Shown: positions 8,642 to 17,857, numbered from the stretch's first letter. The stretch: DNA of 64,000 nt from an uncultured Clostridia bacterium (GCA_934438075.1 CAKSBF010000011.1:1-64000); one strand, 5' to 3'. The notes: a model not told the origin generated them from the sequence alone. Program-made: numbers and translations.

Positions 8642-10476
8642 GTGAAAGAAAAGCTCCGGCAGGAGGTATGAGAGGACCGGGTCCGCACGGACCGATGATG
8701 GTTGGAGAGAAACCGAAAAATTTTAAAGGTACTCTGCGGCGTCTTTTAGGATATTTAAAGCCATTTTGGTTTGCCTGTGCAGTCATGATTTTGTTTGTGT
8801 TGCTGGCGACGCTGTTCAACACACTGGCGCCGAGAATTTTGGGTCAGGCTACAACTGTAATATATGATGGTTTAGTTAATAAAACAGGCATTGATTTTAC
8901 GCTGCTTTTACGTATTCTGGTTATGCTGGGCGGCGCTTACCTGCTATGGTCAGTGTTCAGTTATTTTCAGCAGCTGATTATGGCACATGTTGCGCAGAAA
9001 ACCATGTATAACCTGCGGCGCGACGTTGACAAAAAGTTATCGAGACTGCCTTTGTCTTACTTTGATTCCCAGACCTTTGGTGAGGTTTTGAGTCGGGTGA
9101 CAAATGACGTTGATACGATTTCCAATTCGCTTCAGCAGAGTTTGACACAGGTGGTAAGCTCGGTTATTACATTCGTCATGCTGCTGATTATGATGTTTAC
9201 TGTTAGCCCATATCTGACTTTAATTGCTATTGTAACGCTTCCTTTTTCGGCACTGATTTCAGCGGGAGTCGTGAAAAAAACACAGAAATATTTTAAGGGG
9301 CAGCAAAAGTCAACAGGTGAGATGAGCAGCCATGTGGAAGAGATGTACGGCGGTCATAATATTATTAAGCTGTTTAATCATGAGCAGCAGGTGAAAGATC
9401 GCTTTGATGAGATTAATGAGGAGTTGTATCATAACAGCAGGACAGCAACCTTTGCTTCTTCTGTTATGATGCCGCTGACTGCTTTGGTTGGCAATATCGG
9501 ATATGTAGTGTTGTGTGTGGTGGGCGGCATGATGGTTGCTGCGAAAACATTGGTGATCGGTGATGTGCAGGCGTTTATTCAGTACTTGCGGCAGTTCAAT
9601 CAGCCCATCAGCCAGATTGCTAATATTGCAAATATTTTGCAATCTACGGTGGCTGCGGCAGAGCGTGTTTTTCAGCTGCTGGATGAGGAAGAGCAAAGGC
9701 CGGAGACAGAAAATCCAAAGCCGCTTGTGCGGGTTGACGGCAGTGTTGCGATGAAAAATGTATCGTTTGGCTACAGCAAGGATAAAATTTTGATTAAAAA
9801 TCTGAATCTGGAAATCGGCAACGGCGATACCGTCGCTATTGTTGGACCGACAGGCGCCGGAAAAACAACGCTGGTAAATCTGTTGATGCGTTTTTATGAT
9901 GTAAGCGGCGGTGAAATTTTGGTGGATGGCACCAATATTTACGATTTGACCCGTGAACGTTTGCGCAACATTTTTGGCATGGTGCTGCAGGATACATGGC
10001 TGTTCCAGGGTACCATTCGTGAAAATCTTGCTTATGGTAAGGAAAATGCCACAGAAGAGGAGATTATTGCAGCGGCCAAAGCAGCTCACGCCCACAGCTT
10101 TATCCGTCAGCTTCCGGGAGAATATGATTTTGTATTAAATGAGGAAGCATCTAACATTTCGCAAGGTCAGAAACAGCTGTTGACCATTGCAAGAGCCATT
10201 TTAAGAGATCCGGATATTTTGATTCTGGATGAGGCGACCAGCTCGGTTGATACCCGTACGGAGGTGCTGATACAAAAGGCAATGAACAATCTGATGAAGG
10301 ACAGAACAAGTTTTGTTATTGCACACCGTTTGTCTACTATTCGTGATGCAACCAAGATTTTGGTAATGCGCGATGGCGATATTGTGGAACAGGGTAATCA
10401 TCAGACTTTGATGGAGAAAAAAGGCTTTTATGCGAATTTGTATAACAGCCAGTTCGCACAAAATAATCAAATGTAG
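8638..10476 (+). CDS. ABC exporter half-transporter, catalytic-site subunit
   Basis: A 612-residue partner of the preceding gene, with a proline- and glycine-rich cytoplasmic N-tail (about 30 residues), six membrane helices and an ATPase domain. Walker A is GPTGAGKTTL and Walker B is ILDEATSSVD with the catalytic Glu. The signature reads ISQGQKQLLTIARA instead of LSGGQ. In a heterodimer this weak signature faces the partner's Asp-type Walker B, so both defects fall in the same degenerate site, exactly as known for this class. The 4-base ATGA overlap with the upstream gene indicates coupled translation. It ends at a strong hairpin. Confidence 0.93.
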   Translation: MSERKAPAGGMRGPGPHGPMMVGEKPKNFKGTLRRLLGYLKPFWFACAVMILFVLLATLFNTLAPRILGQATTVIYDGLVNKTGIDFTLLLRILVMLGGAYLLWSVFSYFQQLIMAHVAQKTMYNLRRDVDKKLSRLPLSYFDSQTFGEVLSRVTNDVDTISNSLQQSLTQVVSSVITFVMLLIMMFTVSPYLTLIAIVTLPFSALISAGVVKKTQKYFKGQQKSTGEMSSHVEEMYGGHNIIKLFNHEQQVKDRFDEINEELYHNSRTATFASSVMMPLTALVGNIGYVVLCVVGGMMVAAKTLVIGDVQAFIQYLRQFNQPISQIANIANILQSTVAAAERVFQLLDEEEQRPETENPKPLVRVDGSVAMKNVSFGYSKDKILIKNLNLEIGNGDTVAIVGPTGAGKTTLVNLLMRFYDVSGGEILVDGTNIYDLTRERLRNIFGMVLQDTWLFQGTIRENLAYGKENATEEEIIAAAKAAHAHSFIRQLPGEYDFVLNEEASNISQGQKQLLTIARAILRDPDILILDEATSSVDTRTEVLIQKAMNNLMKDRTSFVIAHRLSTIRDATKILVMRDGDIVEQGNHQTLMEKKGFYANLYNSQFAQNNQM

Positions 10477-10477
10477 T

Positions 10478-10515
10478 CACAAACAGCCGCGGTGAATTTA
10501 CCGCGGCTGTTTGTG
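10478..10515. terminator. Convergent-gene terminator hairpin
   Basis: A perfect 16-base stem, CACAAACAGCCGCGGT and its complement, around a 6-base loop. It lies between the ABC exporter end and the end of the oppositely oriented GH88 gene. T-rich bases sit inside the arms rather than after them, so it is likely a bidirectional terminator. Confidence 0.75.
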
Positions 10516-10531
10516 TATGCCTTTTCAAGAT

Positions 10532-11650
10532 TTACTTGCTATACCAAAAGATATCGTCGTTTCCGCAGAGACGGCTGATAGCCTCCATGTAGAAATAATC
10601 TCCGTAAATGAGACCCACGCGGATTCCGGCGTCGGCCGGCAGGTTACTGGTTCCTTCGCGTAAAATCGCTTGATTTGTATTGCCAAGATTGGAATAGTTA
10701 TCTGTTAAGGAACGTAGGATAAGCACAGCTTTTTCCGTATATACCTGTGCTTCGGTTTCTGGCAGATGTTTCGTCAATTCCAACAGACCGCAGGCGGCGC
10801 AGGCAGCAGCAGAGGTGTCTCGCGGAGTTTTTGCGGTCCGCGGAACCCGAAAATCCCAATGCGGGACATAATCCTCGGGAAGATTGGCCAGGAAAAAGTT
10901 TGCCACTCTTTTGCAAACGGTGAGATATTCCTCTTTTTTAAGATGGCGGTATGCGAGTGCAAGCCCATACAAAGCCCATGCGTTGCCGCGTGACCATGCG
11001 CTGTCGGGAGCGGCGCCTTGACCGCCGAAGGTTTCAAGATATTCGCCGTTTTTCGGATCGAAGGATACGATGTGGCATGAGGAACCGTCAGGGCGGATGA
11101 AGTGTTTTAAAACGGTGTCGGCATGAGCTTCGGCAATGTGAAGAAAACGGGGATCTTTTGTTTCGGCACTTGCGCGATACAGAAGGGCAAGGTTCATTGT
11201 GCAGTCAATGATTGCCCAGCCGGTGTGCTCTGCATCATTCCATGCCCGGATAAAATTACCCTTTGGGTTAAAGCGCGCTGCTAAGATATTGGCGGCTTTG
11301 ATTAAGCGCAGACGCGCCGCTGAATTTTGAGTAAGCCGATAGTTGGCACCCGAAGAGAGCAGCCACATAAATCCAACGTCATGGTGCAGCGTTTCAAAGT
11401 TCTCCAATACGGTGTCCATTTTCTCTTCAATTGCATTCGCAATTTTTGCATACTCCTTTCCCCCGCTTTGTTGAAAGGCAATCCATAAGATACCGGGCCA
11501 AAAGCCGTTTGTCCACCAGTCCGGAGCCTGATTGTCATATACTGCACCATCTGCAATATGCGGAAAGCTTACGCCGATTGCAGGTGCGGTATTTTTCAAT
11601 TTATGCATAATGAGATTCATGGTTTGTTTTGCCCATTTTTGATATGTCAT
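10532..11650 (-). CDS. GH88 unsaturated glucuronyl hydrolase
   Basis: A 372-residue cytoplasmic (alpha/alpha)6-barrel enzyme of glycoside hydrolase family 88. It hydrates the double bond of unsaturated glucuronyl oligosaccharides left by polysaccharide lyases, releasing the sugar. The two Asp residues known from the Bacillus enzyme are present: D91 in HHDVGFMW and D149 in GWAIIDCTMNL. The PDWWTNGFWPG and DSAWSRGNAWALYG motifs also fit. Start at 11650 is preferred over 11671 because AGGAGG lies between the two. No signal peptide. A related GH105 is less likely. The divergent AraC gene at 11768 is its probable regulator, and it complements the lyase-like secreted proteins at the right end of the window. 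Confidence 0.9.
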   Translation of the reverse strand: MTYQKWAKQTMNLIMHKLKNTAPAIGVSFPHIADGAVYDNQAPDWWTNGFWPGILWIAFQQSGGKEYAKIANAIEEKMDTVLENFETLHHDVGFMWLLSSGANYRLTQNSAARLRLIKAANILAARFNPKGNFIRAWNDAEHTGWAIIDCTMNLALLYRASAETKDPRFLHIAEAHADTVLKHFIRPDGSSCHIVSFDPKNGEYLETFGGQGAAPDSAWSRGNAWALYGLALAYRHLKKEEYLTVCKRVANFFLANLPEDYVPHWDFRVPRTAKTPRDTSAAACAACGLLELTKHLPETEAQVYTEKAVLILRSLTDNYSNLGNTNQAILREGTSNLPADAGIRVGLIYGDYFYMEAISRLCGNDDIFWYSK

Positions 11651-11767
11651 TTTTGTTTCCTCCTGTTTCATTTTTTATTTATTATAAAAAAGATTTACAA
11701 ATATGTAAATGTAGGATATAATGAATTTATAATATTTTATGAATTATATAAAACCGTTGGTGATAAT

Positions 11768-12628
11768 ATGCAGTTAAATAAGGACGATTTAAATAATCTA
11801 TTTGTGAAATTTACTTTTATTCATCATCGCTGCACCATGCCGGGCTGGGGATTTTCGTTTGATCGTATCGGTTATTATAATCTGGTTTTGATATATGACG
11901 GCAGCGGTATTTTTGAGAGCCGCGGAGAGCGAAAAAGAGTCGGGCGCGGTGATTTGGTTTTGTTTCACAAAGGGGACAGTCAGCGGATGACAACGGATAG
12001 AGAACATCTTTTAAAACTTTACACGGCAAATTTTTACTGCACACTTCCGGTACTTTCGGGAGAAAAGTGGAGTTTATGCGAGGCTCAGCTGCCGTTTGAT
12101 TTTGTGACACATGTTCGTGATGAAGAGTTATTTGAAAAGTTAAAGAGATTGTTTGACAGGTTGTGCCGTGTCCATCTAACGGCGACGGACACGCGCGAAG
12201 CGGAGGAACGAGCAATATTTGCCAATATTTTGGAGTTGGCATCCTTTTGCGGCGAACCATGCAAAGGGGTTCATTATCGTGCAAAAAGCAGGATTGACAA
12301 CACGCTGCGTTATATGACCGAACATTACTCACGTAAGCTGAGTTTGGCAGAACTGGCGGATTACAGTGGGTTAAGCGTCTCGCATTTTTCTGCTATATTT
12401 AAGAAAGTAACCGGATACTCGCCCGTGGACTATTTAATTCATCTGCGCATAACAAAGGCGAAGCGGCTCTTAGAAGACGGCGGTCGGGTCAGTGATGTGG
12501 CGCAGGCAACGGGTTTTTCGGATATTTATTATTTTAGCAACGTATTTAAAAAAACAGAAGGACAGTCACCAAGTGAATATGTTGCGGCGGTGCGAAAAAT
12601 GAAGACATATAAAAACGATTTGTCATAA
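11768..12628 (+). CDS. AraC family sugar-responsive regulator
   Basis: A 286-residue regulator with an N-terminal cupin-like sensing domain (about 15-150, NLVLIYDGSGIFESRGERKRVGRGDLVLFHKGDSQ) and a C-terminal AraC domain (about 185-280) with LSLAELADYSGLSVSHFSAIFKKVTG and VSDVAQATGFSDIYYFSNVFKK helix-turn-helices. The ATG at 11768 is used although only a weak GGTGA precedes it; longer in-frame starts would run into the divergent GH88 gene. The head-to-head arrangement suggests it activates the GH88 gene in response to a uronate-type oligosaccharide. That ligand is an inference. Confidence 0.87.
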   Translation: MQLNKDDLNNLFVKFTFIHHRCTMPGWGFSFDRIGYYNLVLIYDGSGIFESRGERKRVGRGDLVLFHKGDSQRMTTDREHLLKLYTANFYCTLPVLSGEKWSLCEAQLPFDFVTHVRDEELFEKLKRLFDRLCRVHLTATDTREAEERAIFANILELASFCGEPCKGVHYRAKSRIDNTLRYMTEHYSRKLSLAELADYSGLSVSHFSAIFKKVTGYSPVDYLIHLRITKAKRLLEDGGRVSDVAQATGFSDIYYFSNVFKKTEGQSPSEYVAAVRKMKTYKNDLS

Positions 12629-12696
12629 AGTAAGATGATAATTTACAAATGAATAAAAATGTGATATGATAGACGCGGTGATGAGAATTGATTTTA

Positions 12697-14580
12697 ATGA
12701 ATTTATCTAAGGTTACAAAGGCCTTTGGGGCAAGCACGCTGTTTGAAGATGTTTCTTTCAGCATTGATGAGAAGGATAAGATTGGTTTTGTGGGTGCAAA
12801 CGGTGCCGGGAAAACTACTCTTTTTAAAATTATGCTCAAAGAATATGGGATTGACAGCGGTGAGATATTTGAAAACAATCAAACGAAAATAGGTTATATG
12901 CAGCAGCAGACAAATCTAACCTCGGATAAAACCGTATATGATGAGTTAATGACGGTATTTAAACATCTGGCAGATATGGAACTGGAGCTGGATTTGATTG
13001 CACGCAAAATTGAGCAAGGAGACGGGGACGCTCTGCGTCTTGCCGAGCGGCAGCATGCGCTCCGGGAACGTTATGAGAAGGAAGGCGGCCTGACTTACCG
13101 AAGTGTGGCAAAAGCAAGTCTTTTAGGGTTGGGTTTTCGCGAAAATGAGCTGTATATGGACTTTAACAGTCTGAGCGGCGGGCAGAAAACGAGAGTGTTT
13201 TTGTGTAAAATTTTGCTTAGCCGTGCAAATCTTTTATTTTTGGACGAGCCGACCAACCATTTGGATATCCAGTCCGCAGAATGGCTGGAGGGCTTTTTGC
13301 GTGAATATAAGGGCGCCTTTGTTGTTATTTCGCACGACAGATATTTTTTGGATAAAATTGCAAATAAGATTTTTGAGCTGGAAAACGGACATTTGACAGT
13401 CTATCAAGGCAACTATACACGTTATCTGGAGCAAAAAGAAGAACGGCGCAAAACAGCAGAGCGCAGCTATGAAAACACCAGACGTGAAATTAATCGCCTG
13501 GAGGGAATTGTAGAACAGCAAAGACGGTGGAACAGGGAAAAAAATATTAAGACAGCGGAAAGTAAGTTGAAAATGATTGCTCGTCTGGAGGAAACTCTGG
13601 AAAAGCCGGAAGAGGAGCAGGAGGGAATTCATTTTTCTTTTCCGGTTCCGCCGGTGAGTGGCAACGATGTGTTGGAGACAGATGAGCTTGCTATGCGTTT
13701 TGGAGAAAAGAAACTGTTTGCGCATGTTAAGTTTCATATGAAACGGGATGAGCGTGTATTTCTGCTTGGACCGAATGGCTGTGGCAAGACCACGCTGTTT
13801 AAGCTTGTGATGGGGGAGTTGACGCCAACGGGCGGCATGATTTCCTGTGGTGCAAAGGTGCAGATTGGCTATTATGATCAAACGCAGGATCATTTGGATT
13901 ACTCCAAAACAGTTTTTGATGAGGTGGCGGACAGTTATCCGAAAATGACACAGACACAGGTGCGTTCTGCTTTGGCTGCCTTCTTATTTCGTGCAGATGA
14001 TGTTTTTAAACAAATTGCGGATTTATCCGGCGGAGAGCGTGCGCGGGTATCTCTGCTCAAATTAATGCTTTCAGGGGCAAACTTTTTGTTGCTGGATGAA
14101 CCGACCAACCATTTGGATATTGCTTCGCGTGAAGCCTTGGAAAGTGCATTGCAGAGCTACCAAGGGACGGTTTTGGCGGTTTCGCATGACCGTTACTTTA
14201 TTAATAAGCTTGCAAACCGAGTGCTATATCTCACGGAAAATGGTGTAGAAAATTATTTGGGCGGATATGATTATTATCTGGAAAAAAGAAAAGGGAAACT
14301 GCAGATGTTTCAAGGTGTAGAAGAAAAGAATTCCTCCGGTAAAAATGAGTATCAGCTGCAGAAACAACGTGAGGCGCAGGAACGCAAACGCCGCAATCGT
14401 TTAAAAAAGCTGGAGGAGGAAATTGAGGCGACAGAGCAGGAAATTTCCGCTTTGACAGAGCAGCTGTCCCTTCCTGAATATGCGTCGGATTATGTAAAGG
14501 CAGCGGAACTGACGGAAAGTTTGCAGGAAAAGGAAGCCATGCTTTCGGCTTTATATGACGAATGGGGTGAATTGGACTAA
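12697..14580 (+). CDS. ABC-F family ATPase
   Basis: A 627-residue soluble protein with two ATPase domains and no membrane helices. Domain 1: GANGAGKTTLF, LSGGQKTRVFL, LFLDEPTNHLD. Domain 2: GPNGCGKTTLF, LSGGERARVSLL, LLLDEPTNHLD. A charged linker (about 235-310) joins them, and a basic coiled coil (about 540-610) ends the protein. ABC-F proteins bind the ribosomal E site to relieve stalling or give antibiotic resistance; the Uup/YfmR-like housekeeping group is most likely given the C-terminal coiled coil. The ATG at 12697 is preferred over the TTG at 12688 because GGTGATGAG fits its spacing. No resistance genes are nearby. Confidence 0.92.
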   Translation: MNLSKVTKAFGASTLFEDVSFSIDEKDKIGFVGANGAGKTTLFKIMLKEYGIDSGEIFENNQTKIGYMQQQTNLTSDKTVYDELMTVFKHLADMELELDLIARKIEQGDGDALRLAERQHALRERYEKEGGLTYRSVAKASLLGLGFRENELYMDFNSLSGGQKTRVFLCKILLSRANLLFLDEPTNHLDIQSAEWLEGFLREYKGAFVVISHDRYFLDKIANKIFELENGHLTVYQGNYTRYLEQKEERRKTAERSYENTRREINRLEGIVEQQRRWNREKNIKTAESKLKMIARLEETLEKPEEEQEGIHFSFPVPPVSGNDVLETDELAMRFGEKKLFAHVKFHMKRDERVFLLGPNGCGKTTLFKLVMGELTPTGGMISCGAKVQIGYYDQTQDHLDYSKTVFDEVADSYPKMTQTQVRSALAAFLFRADDVFKQIADLSGGERARVSLLKLMLSGANFLLLDEPTNHLDIASREALESALQSYQGTVLAVSHDRYFINKLANRVLYLTENGVENYLGGYDYYLEKRKGKLQMFQGVEEKNSSGKNEYQLQKQREAQERKRRNRLKKLEEEIEATEQEISALTEQLSLPEYASDYVKAAELTESLQEKEAMLSALYDEWGELD

Positions 14581-14648
14581 AGTTTTGCGCCACAAAATGC
14601 GGAGATCATATTCTTTGTAAAAAAATGAAGAAAAATGTCACATTTTGC

Positions 14649-14676
14649 TTGTATATTGTTGAATTTGTGATATAAT
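14649..14676 (+). promoter_or_regulatory. Promoter of the Fe-S scaffold/GGGtGRT operon
   Basis: TTGTAT at 14649-14654 and a perfect TATAAT at 14671-14676, 16 bases apart. Transcription from about 14683 would give a leader of about 170 bases before the first gene. Confidence 0.6.
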
Positions 14677-14700
14677 TATCATAGTGCTTGCGTATGTTTT

Positions 14701-14809
14701 GAACATTGGATGCTGAAGGGAAACGGAAGTTTTGTTCATGTAAGCTTACCCGTTTTTAGGCAATGCAGTGTTCGGATATTATCGCGGGCAGCTTTTGCTG
14801 TGCAAAAGC
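14701..14809 (+). promoter_or_regulatory. Structured 5' leader, possible riboswitch or attenuator
   Basis: The leader between promoter and first gene can fold into nested helices. An outer helix pairs GAACATTGGATGC (14701-14713) with GCAATGCAGTGTTC (14760-14773), an inner helix pairs AAACGG (14721-14726) with CCGTTT (14750-14755), and a perfect 8-base hairpin GCTTTTGC/GCAAAAGC follows at 14791-14809. Folding was done by eye. I do not recognise a known riboswitch class, but cannot exclude one. Confidence 0.45.
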
Positions 14810-14854
14810 ATTTCCGTGTAAATCTTGTTATAATTTTGAAAGGAGAATTCTTCT

Positions 14855-15547
14855 ATGAAATATTCAAGTGAAGTAGAAGCAATGTGTCCGCTGACAAAGG
14901 GCGCATATCACGGTCCTGCACCGATTCCGGAAGAAGGAAAATGGGTTCAGGCAAAGGAAATTAAAGACATATCGGGTTTGACGCACGGTGTTGGCTGGTG
15001 TGCTCCGCAGCAGGGTGCCTGTAAGCTGACATTAAACGTTAAAGAGGGTATCATTCAGGAGGCTTTGGTTGAGACCATCGGCTGCTCAGGTATGACTCAT
15101 TCGGCTGCTATGGCATCTGAAATTTTGGTAGGAAAAACCATTTTGGAAGCGCTGAATACCGATTTGGTCTGTGATGCGATTAACACGGCAATGCGTGAGC
15201 TGTTCCTGCAAATTGTATACGGAAGAACACAAACGGCCTTCTCAGAGGATGGTTTGCCGATTGGCGCAGGTCTTGAGGATCTTGGAAAGGGATTGCGTTC
15301 CCAGGTTGGTACAACCTATGCTACTTTGAAAAAGGGTCCCAGATATTTGGAGCTTGCAGAAGGTTATATCACTAAAATTGCGGTTGATGAGGATGACCAG
15401 ATCATCGGTTACCGCTTTGTTCATCTGGGCAAGATGATGGAAATGATCCGCAAAGGCATGGATGCAAATGAAGCGATGGAAAAGGCTTCCGGTCAGTACG
15501 GCAGAGTGGATGACGCTGCTAAGCTGCTTGATCCAAGATGTGAATAA
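14855..15547 (+). CDS. Iron-sulfur scaffold-like (NifU/IscU-type) protein
   Basis: A 230-residue cytoplasmic protein with an IscU/NifU-like fold signature: QGACKLTL and ETIGCSGMTHSAAMASEILVGKTILEAL, with conserved Cys residues placed like scaffold ligands. A C-terminal extension (about 160-230) carries a VDEDDQIIGYRF strand and a helical tail, so it is longer than classic IscU (about 130-150). Proteins of this kind are annotated as Fe-S assembly scaffold and are found next to GGGtGRT genes, as here, 18 bases upstream. GAAAGGAG precedes the ATG. No cysteine desulfurase is adjacent, so whether it truly builds clusters is open. Confidence 0.8.
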   Translation: MKYSSEVEAMCPLTKGAYHGPAPIPEEGKWVQAKEIKDISGLTHGVGWCAPQQGACKLTLNVKEGIIQEALVETIGCSGMTHSAAMASEILVGKTILEALNTDLVCDAINTAMRELFLQIVYGRTQTAFSEDGLPIGAGLEDLGKGLRSQVGTTYATLKKGPRYLELAEGYITKIAVDEDDQIIGYRFVHLGKMMEMIRKGMDANEAMEKASGQYGRVDDAAKLLDPRCE

Positions 15548-15565
15548 TAGAGGAGGTAGAAAAAC

Positions 15566-16564
15566 ATGGCATTATTTGAAAGTTATGAAAGAAGAATTGA
15601 TCAAATTAACGCAGAGCTTGCAAAACATGGCATCTCCTCTATTGAGGAAGCAAAGAAAATCTGCGATGACAAGGGCATAGATGTATATAATATCGTAAAG
15701 GGTATTCAGCCAATTTGTTTTGAGAATGCATGCTGGGCATACATTGTAGGTGCGGCAATTGCTATCAAATCCGGTTGTACCAAGGCAGCAGATGCTGCTG
15801 AAAAGATTGGTGTTGGTCTTCAGTCTTTTTGTATTCCGGGTTCGGTTGCTGATGACAGAAAAGTTGGTATTGGTCACGGAAACCTGGGCGCCATGCTTTT
15901 GCGCGAAGAAACAAAATGTTTCGCATTTTTAGCAGGCCACGAATCATTTGCTGCGGCAGAGGGCGCCATTGGTCTGGCTCGCTCCGCCAATAAGGCAAGA
16001 AAAGAAGATCTTCGTGTTATCTTAAACGGTCTCGGTAAAGATGCGGCAAAGATTATTTCCAGAATTAACGGTTTTACCTATGTTCAGACAAAGTTTGACT
16101 ATTATACCGGTGAGCTGAAGATTGTTGACGAAATTGCTTATTCCAAGGGAGAAAGATCAAAGGTTCGCTGCTACGGTGCGGATGATGTTCGCGAAGGTGT
16201 TGCGATTATGCATCTGGAGGGAGTTGACGTATCTATTACAGGTAACTCTACTAATCCGACCCGTTTTCAGCATCCGGTTGCCGGTACCTATAAAAAGGAA
16301 TGTGTGGAGCAAGGGAAAAAATATTTCTCGGTTGCTTCCGGCGGCGGTACAGGCCGTACCCTGCATCCGGATAATATGGCGGCAGGCCCTGCTTCTTACG
16401 GCATGACAGACACCATGGGCAGAATGCATTCTGATGCTCAGTTTGCGGGTTCTTCTTCCGTTCCTGCACACGTGGAAATGATGGGACTTATCGGCGCAGG
16501 CAACAACCCCATGGTCGGTATGACCGTAGCGGTTGCCGTGGCGGTTGAAGAGGCTATGAAATAA
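15566..16564 (+). CDS. GGGtGRT protein
   Basis: A 332-residue cytoplasmic protein carrying the name-giving motif SVASGGGTGRTLHPDN near residue 260. Other conserved stretches are QPICFENACWAYIVGAA, GHGNLGAMLLREETKCFAFLAGHESFAAAEGAIGLARSANKARKEDLRVILNGLG and the terminal GAGNNPMVGMTVAVAVAVEEA. The family is known only by its motif and is abundant in gut Clostridia and Bacteroidetes; the biochemical function is not established. Several Cys residues and the fixed pairing with the upstream scaffold-like gene suggest a metal or Fe-S related role. AGGAGGTAG lies ahead of the ATG. A strong terminator follows, so the two genes form one transcript. Confidence 0.88.
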   Translation: MALFESYERRIDQINAELAKHGISSIEEAKKICDDKGIDVYNIVKGIQPICFENACWAYIVGAAIAIKSGCTKAADAAEKIGVGLQSFCIPGSVADDRKVGIGHGNLGAMLLREETKCFAFLAGHESFAAAEGAIGLARSANKARKEDLRVILNGLGKDAAKIISRINGFTYVQTKFDYYTGELKIVDEIAYSKGERSKVRCYGADDVREGVAIMHLEGVDVSITGNSTNPTRFQHPVAGTYKKECVEQGKKYFSVASGGGTGRTLHPDNMAAGPASYGMTDTMGRMHSDAQFAGSSSVPAHVEMMGLIGAGNNPMVGMTVAVAVAVEEAMK

Positions 16565-16599
16565 ACTGTTTTTGAAGTTTAATATTTAAAATTATAGTT

Positions 16600-16646
16600 A
16601 GACACGCCATTTTGAGCAGATTTGCTGTGGCGTGTCTGATTTTTTT
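16600..16646 (+). terminator. Terminator of the GGGtGRT operon
   Basis: A 10-base stem AGACACGCCA/TGGCGTGTCT around an 18-base loop, then GATTTTTTT. Strong intrinsic terminator 35 bases after the stop. Confidence 0.92.
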
Positions 16647-16769
16647 GTACGGTGAAAAAATTTTATAGAAAGTATAAAGACAAGTTAAACAGACAACCCG
16701 AGCGTACTTTTTTTATTAAGGGGCACGTGTGTGAAAAAAGGAAGCGGACAAAGGTCTTATCTGCATAAA

Positions 16770-16801
16770 AAAACGGAACAAAGTTAACTTTGTTCCGTTT
16801 T
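16770..16801 (-). terminator. Terminator directly after tRNA-Tyr
   Basis: A perfect 14-base palindrome stem AAAACGGAACAAAG/CTTTGTTCCGTTTT with a TTAA loop. On the minus strand it begins at the last base of the tRNA CCA and ends in a run of T. Confidence 0.88.
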
Positions 16802-16885
16802 GGTGGAAGGAGATGGATTCGAACCATCGAAGCAAGATGCAACAGATTTACAGTCTGCCCCCTTTGGCCACTCGGGAACCCTTCC
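16801..16885 (-). tRNA. tRNA-Tyr (anticodon GTA)
   Basis: An 85-base type II tRNA with encoded CCA. The acceptor GGAAGG pairs with CCTTCC, the anticodon arm CAGA-CTGTAAA-TCTG gives GTA, followed by a long variable arm and the GGTTCGAATCC T-arm. It reads TAT and TAC. Confidence 0.95.
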
Positions 16886-17062
16886 ATCCGCTATATAATT
16901 GTATAGGCCGCTTCATAAGCGACTCCGTTATTATAACATCATTCGTGCGGCTTGTCAATAGTTTTTTTGCTTTTTTTCTATATTTTTTTCAATTCTTTTT
17001 TCAAAAAGAAAAACGGCAGCAAAAATATTTTATCGTGCCGCCGTTTGTTAATTTTTTTGCAG

Positions 17063-17848
17063 TTAAAATCCGCGCGAACTTCCGCCGCCTCCAAAACTGC
17101 CTCCCCCTCCGCCGAAACCACCAGAGTGACCGCCAAAACCTCCAAAGCCACCGGAGCTGCCACGCGAACCGCCGGAGGGAAAGAAGAATATGCGAGGACC
17201 TCTGCCGCCGCGTCCGCCTTTACCTCTCCCTATGAGCCAAATGCATACCAACGCAAATACAATCGTTAGGATGAGATCAAAGGTTTCGCTGTCGTCTTCG
17301 TCTTCGACTTCAACCGGGGCTACATTTTCAGGCACATCTAAACCATACTCGGTGTAAACTTCCTGTAAAACAGCCTGGTAAAGATTTAATATACCCCCGT
17401 CAAAGTCGTTGTCTTTCAGATATGATAATGCATAGGTATCTATTAAGCGTCCGGCTTTAGAATCGGGAATGGCACCTTCCAAACCGTATCCTACTTCAAT
17501 ATCTATTTTCCTTTCGGCAAGTGCAACAAAAATCAGAACGCCGTTGTTGCTTTTGCCGCCGATTTGCCAGCTGCGGGCCAACTCCAGAGCATACTCCCGT
17601 TCACTTTGTCCGCCCATATCCGGTACCGTTGCAACTACTATCTGTGCCTGTGAGACATCGCACAGAGCTTTGGAGTGGGCAACGATAAACTGCTCGGTTT
17701 CGTCGGAAAGAAGATCGGCATAGTCCGCTGCATAAAACTGGCTTGTTGGCTTTGGCATTGCTGCTGATGCGTGTAAACAGATAAACATGATAGGCAATGT
17801 TGTAAGAAGTGCAAGAAGTCTTTTTGGAAATCTTAAATTTTTTTTCAT
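17063..17848 (-). CDS. TPM-domain membrane protein (YgcG-like)
   Basis: A 261-residue protein with an N-terminal signal sequence ending near ASAAM, an extracytoplasmic TPM domain (about 35-165; FYAADYADLLSDETEQFIVAHSKAL, VATVPDMGGQSEREYALELARSWQIGGKSNNGVLIFVALAERKIDIEVGYGLEG), a membrane helix near 195-215, and a cytoplasmic-side glycine-serine-rich tail ending in GGGSFGGGGSSRGF. TPM proteins are seen beside LemA genes and are implicated in membrane protein quality control or photosystem repair; the bacterial role is poorly defined. It follows lemA by 9 bases, so the two are cotranscribed. AGAGG precedes the ATG. Confidence 0.88.
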   Translation of the reverse strand: MKKNLRFPKRLLALLTTLPIMFICLHASAAMPKPTSQFYAADYADLLSDETEQFIVAHSKALCDVSQAQIVVATVPDMGGQSEREYALELARSWQIGGKSNNGVLIFVALAERKIDIEVGYGLEGAIPDSKAGRLIDTYALSYLKDNDFDGGILNLYQAVLQEVYTEYGLDVPENVAPVEVEDEDDSETFDLILTIVFALVCIWLIGRGKGGRGGRGPRIFFFPSGGSRGSSGGFGGFGGHSGGFGGGGGSFGGGGSSRGF

Positions 17849-17857
17849 AACAACCTC

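Noticed and set aside
9310..10095. 261-codon frame antisense to the second ABC exporter gene
   Set aside because: Shadow of the coding strand with no start signal or family match.
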